From positions 487,198-551,197 of the forward strand of contig NZ_JAHRCY010000005.1 in NCBI RefSeq assembly GCF_019083965.1: a stretch of 64,000 nucleotides of DNA, read 5' to 3'. The stretch is from Catellatospora tritici. GTDB taxonomy: Bacteria > Actinomycetota > Actinomycetes > Mycobacteriales > Micromonosporaceae. Under the pieces are notes generated by a model. The model was not told the origin of the DNA. It saw only the letters and a program-made list of their open reading frames with translations, and made no database searches. This document shows positions 61,577-64,000 of this stretch, one piece after another (position 1 is the first letter of the stretch; each line of letters starts with the position of its first letter). Position numbers and translations under genes: made by a program.

Positions 61577-62641
61577 ATGACCACGATTCCTGCCCTGCTG
61601 GGTTCCCTGCTCACCCCCACGACCCTGGCGGGCCTGCCGCTGAGCAGCCGTTTCGCCATGGCGCCGATGACGCGGTTCCGCTCCCCCGGCGGAGTTCCGA
61701 CGCCCGAGGTCGCCGCGTACTACCGGCGTCGCGCCGAGAACGGCATCGGCTTGATCATCACCGAAGGCGTGCTCGTGGGGCACCCCAGCGCCGGCCACGA
61801 ACCCTCGGTGCCGCGGCTGACCGCCGGCCCGGCCGAGCAGGGCTGGCGGCACGTCACCGACGAGGTCCACGCGGTCGGCGGCCGGATCGCCGCGCAGTTG
61901 TGGCACCTTGGCAGCCAGCGGGAACCGGTGGACGGCGTCGCCTCCTGGACGCCGTCGGGCGTGCCCTCCGGCAGCCGCGCGATGACCCTCGCCGACATGG
62001 ACACCCTGCTGGCCGCGTACGCCGACGCCGCCCGGGTGGCGGTCCGGGCCGGCTTCGACGCCGTGGAGATCCACGCCGCGCACGGCTACCTGCTCGACGA
62101 GTTCCTGTGGCCCTACACCAACCGGCGTACCGACGGCTTCGGCGGTTCACCGGCCGCGCGTGCCGCGTTCCCGGCCGAGGTCGTCCGAGCCGTCCGCGCG
62201 GCCATCCCGACCCGGATGCCGCTGATCGTGCGGTTCTCCCAGTTCAAGGAGCGGGACTACACGGCCCGGATCGCCGAGTCGCCCGCCGAACTGGCGGTGC
62301 TGCTCCAGGCGTTCACCGCGGCCGGGGCCGACGTGCTGCACGCCTCGCAGCGCGACTTCGCCGCTCCGGCGTTCCCGGGCTCGCCGCGTAACCTGGCGGG
62401 CTGGGCCAAGCACCTGACCGGCCTGCCGTCCATCACCGTCGGCTCGGTCGGCCTGACCCGCGACTTCTTCGATTCCGATGCCCTGCGCACCCTGCTCGAC
62501 CGGCACGACGCGGGCGAGTTCGACCTCATCGCGCTCGGCCGCATCCTGCTCGGCAACCCGGCCTGGGTGACCCTGGCCTCGACCGGCCGGCTCGATGCCA
62601 TCCGCGACTACCGCAAGGCCGACGAGGACACCTACTTCTGA
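61577..62641 (+). CDS. Old Yellow Enzyme-family NADH:flavin oxidoreductase
   Basis: This 354-residue FMN-dependent TIM-barrel ene-reductase reduces activated C=C bonds such as enals, enones or nitro-esters, using NAD(P)H. Family features are RFAMAPMTRFRSPGGVPTPE (about 25-44), AAQLWHLGSQ (about 99-108), FDAVEIHAAHGYLLDEFLWP (about 161-180) with TDGFGGS, and the C-terminal FMN phosphate region GRILLGNPAW. The physiological substrate is unknown; linkage to a MerR regulator suggests electrophile detoxification. ATG 61577 lies shortly after the MerR dyad. Confidence 0.92.
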   Translation: MTTIPALLGSLLTPTTLAGLPLSSRFAMAPMTRFRSPGGVPTPEVAAYYRRRAENGIGLIITEGVLVGHPSAGHEPSVPRLTAGPAEQGWRHVTDEVHAVGGRIAAQLWHLGSQREPVDGVASWTPSGVPSGSRAMTLADMDTLLAAYADAARVAVRAGFDAVEIHAAHGYLLDEFLWPYTNRRTDGFGGSPAARAAFPAEVVRAVRAAIPTRMPLIVRFSQFKERDYTARIAESPAELAVLLQAFTAAGADVLHASQRDFAAPAFPGSPRNLAGWAKHLTGLPSITVGSVGLTRDFFDSDALRTLLDRHDAGEFDLIALGRILLGNPAWVTLASTGRLDAIRDYRKADEDTYF

Positions 62642-62767
62642 TCGAACCGGGCACCGCCCCGGACTGCTGCGCACCATCAGGCAGCGGCGGACCCGCCTGG
62701 CCTGAAGCCCGAGACGGTCACGATTTTCAGGTGTCGGCGAGATCGCAGCCACGGCTACGATCCCCGC

Positions 62768-63733
62768 ATGCGCGTGCTGATCGTCGGGGGTACCAGGTTC
62801 GTCGGGCGCCACCTCACCGAGGCGGTGCTGGCCGCCGGGCACGAGGTGACGCTGCTGCACCGGGGGCGCACCAACGCCGACCTGTTCCCGCAGGCCGTCC
62901 ACCTGCTCGCCGACCGCAACGAGGACCTGTCGGTGCTGGCCGGGCACGAGTTCGACGCCACCGTGGACGTGACCGGGTACCACCCCGGCCAGATCACCTC
63001 GCTGGCCGAGGCGCTCGGCGGGCGCGGCGGCCACTACACCTTCGTCTCGTCGGTGTCGGCGTACGCGCCGCCGACCGGTCCCGGCTTCACCGAGGCCGCT
63101 CCGCTGCTGGAGCACACCGGGCCGGTCGAGGGCGTCGCCGTCACGGTCGAGAACTACGGTTCGCTGAAGGTGCTGTGCGAGCAGCGCGCTCGCGAACTGT
63201 TCGGTCCCGACGTGCTGATCGTCCGCCCGACGTACGTGGTCGGGCCGTGGGATCCGTACGGCCGCCTCGACTACTGGGCGCAGCGCCTGGCTCGCGGCGG
63301 TCAGGTGCTGGCCCCGGGCGATCCGGCCCTGCCGACGCAGGTCATCGACGCCCGGGATCAGGCGGCGTGGATGGCGTCCATGCTCGGCCGCGGCGGCGTG
63401 TTCCACACGGTGACCCCCTCGGTGCCGCTGGCGGACCTGCTCGATGGCCTCGCCCGCGAGTTCGCCCCCGCCGGCACCGAGCTGACCTGGGTCGACGACG
63501 CGTTCCTGCTGGAGCACGGCGCCGACAGCGGGATGCTGCCGCTGTGGGGCGACGGCATCGCCGCCGACTACTGGGTCGGTGCTGCCGACCCTGCCGCGGC
63601 CTTGGCTGCGGGCCTGGTCACGCGGCCGGTGACGGAGTCTGCCCGTGACCTGCTGACCGTCGGGCTGCCGGACCGGCTGCTGACCCCGGATCGCGAGTCC
63701 GAGCTGCTCATGGCATGGACGCGACGGTCGTGA
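62768..63733 (+). CDS. NAD-dependent epimerase/dehydratase-like protein
   Basis: This 321-residue extended SDR has the nucleotide loop LIVGGTRFVGRHL (about residues 4-16) and the pattern YTFVSSVSAYAP in the substrate region. The usual catalytic YxxxK is present as YGSLK. It resembles actinobacterial NAD-dependent epimerase/reductase proteins of unknown substrate. No strong ribosome site precedes ATG 62768. It is not visibly linked to the flavin reductase upstream. Confidence 0.85.
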   Translation: MRVLIVGGTRFVGRHLTEAVLAAGHEVTLLHRGRTNADLFPQAVHLLADRNEDLSVLAGHEFDATVDVTGYHPGQITSLAEALGGRGGHYTFVSSVSAYAPPTGPGFTEAAPLLEHTGPVEGVAVTVENYGSLKVLCEQRARELFGPDVLIVRPTYVVGPWDPYGRLDYWAQRLARGGQVLAPGDPALPTQVIDARDQAAWMASMLGRGGVFHTVTPSVPLADLLDGLAREFAPAGTELTWVDDAFLLEHGADSGMLPLWGDGIAADYWVGAADPAAALAAGLVTRPVTESARDLLTVGLPDRLLTPDRESELLMAWTRRS

Positions 63734-63751
63734 CCGTGGTCGAGGCGCGCG

Positions 63752-64000
63752 ATGGCCGGTAGGCGGCTCGTCTTCGACAGCCGGGGCAGGGCTCAGCTGG
63801 GCGGGCCGTGGGGCGAGCTGTTCGAGGGCGACCGGAAGGGGTCCGTGGCCATTCGGAACCCCTATGGCGGCGTCCGTCAGCTCGACGGCTTCCGGCCGGA
63901 GATGCGTGACATCGTGGGCTGGGTCGACACCGATCGCGGGTTGCTGTGGCTGGCCGCCACCTGTTGCGCCGCCGTCGCGGTGCTCGACCTGACCGTCGAC
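63752..64000 (+). CDS. Hypothetical protein, cut by the window end
   Basis: An open frame starts at ATG 63752, 18 bases after the epimerase stop, and runs off the right edge after 83 codons (VFDSRGRAQLGGPWGELFEG, then DGFRPEMRDIVGWVD). The sequence is hydrophilic then weakly hydrophobic. The family is not recognised. The short gap suggests co-transcription with the epimerase gene. Confidence 0.5.
   Translation, partial: MAGRRLVFDSRGRAQLGGPWGELFEGDRKGSVAIRNPYGGVRQLDGFRPEMRDIVGWVDTDRGLLWLAATCCAAVAVLDLTVD

Noticed and set aside
1..64000. Mobile element, prophage, tRNA-linked integration or biosynthetic cluster
   Set aside because: No transposase, integrase, tRNA, direct-repeat attachment pair or NRPS/PKS-type gene was seen. 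Base composition and codon use look even by eye.

Overview
The window is high-GC actinobacterial chromosome. GTG starts and 4-bp ATGA/GTGA gene overlaps are common, SBP genes are followed by GC-rich hairpins, and many secreted enzymes carry CBM2 or ricin-B modules on Ser-Pro or Gly linkers. The AAGGAAGGGC-type stem-loop at 7737-7786 is a kind I associate with Micromonosporaceae (Catellatospora/Micromonospora-like). That genus-level guess is inference. No rRNA, tRNA, phage, IS element or CRISPR array was recognised.

Region 1 (1-10 kb) is mixed housekeeping and accessory genes: a TauE/SafE-type exporter, a TMEM175-like channel, a group III truncated globin, a protein joining an HTH-like segment to two Clp_N repeats behind tandem dyads, a large membrane protein, an arginase-fold protein overlapping tail-to-tail with an SDR-DUF2867-like protein, a CBM2-Cip1-like secreted protein and a methyltransferase.

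Region 2 (10-21 kb) is a beta-mannan utilisation locus. It has a secreted GH26 mannanase, a cytosolic GH2 beta-mannosidase, a ROK sugar kinase, mannose-6-phosphate isomerase, an oligosaccharide ABC transporter (SBP plus two permeases, no ATPase) and a LacI regulator. An 18-bp CTTACT-N6-AGTAAG operator occurs at both structural promoters and upstream of the regulator. Region 3 (21-26 kb) adds a second LacI paralogue, a CBM2-GH5-X2-CBM46 endoglucanase and a GH43 enzyme.

Region 4 (26.7-59.7 kb) is a large L-rhamnose / rhamnose-containing polysaccharide locus. It encodes RhaB, a bifunctional RhaEW aldolase-dehydrogenase, RhaI, a complete Rbs/Rha-type ABC importer, a LacI regulator followed directly by lutABC, three secreted GH43-like enzymes, an L-arabinose/L-fucose isomerase-type protein, two large GH78 alpha-L-rhamnosidases and a CBM-PL7 lyase. 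The proposed flow is extracellular release of rhamnose, ABC import, rhamnose to rhamnulose (RhaI), rhamnulose-1-P (RhaB), DHAP plus L-lactaldehyde then L-lactate (RhaEW), and pyruvate (LutABC). Eight near-palindromic TTGAAACGTTTCAA operators tie the locus together. At six promoters the operator lies just downstream of a TTGACA/TTGACY-N17/18-TAnnnT-like promoter. The PL7 gene has a different set of dyads and may be controlled separately.

Region 5 (60-64 kb) contains a methyltransferase, a MerR regulator divergent from an Old Yellow Enzyme-type reductase over a perfect dyad, an NAD-dependent epimerase-like protein, and an unknown gene cut by the window end. The most notable items are the eight-site rhamnose regulon, a nine-copy four-cysteine module at the ends of three unrelated secreted enzymes, the TCCACAT dyad pair upstream of the PL7 promoter, and the HTH-Clp_N protein with its likely autoregulatory tandem operators.
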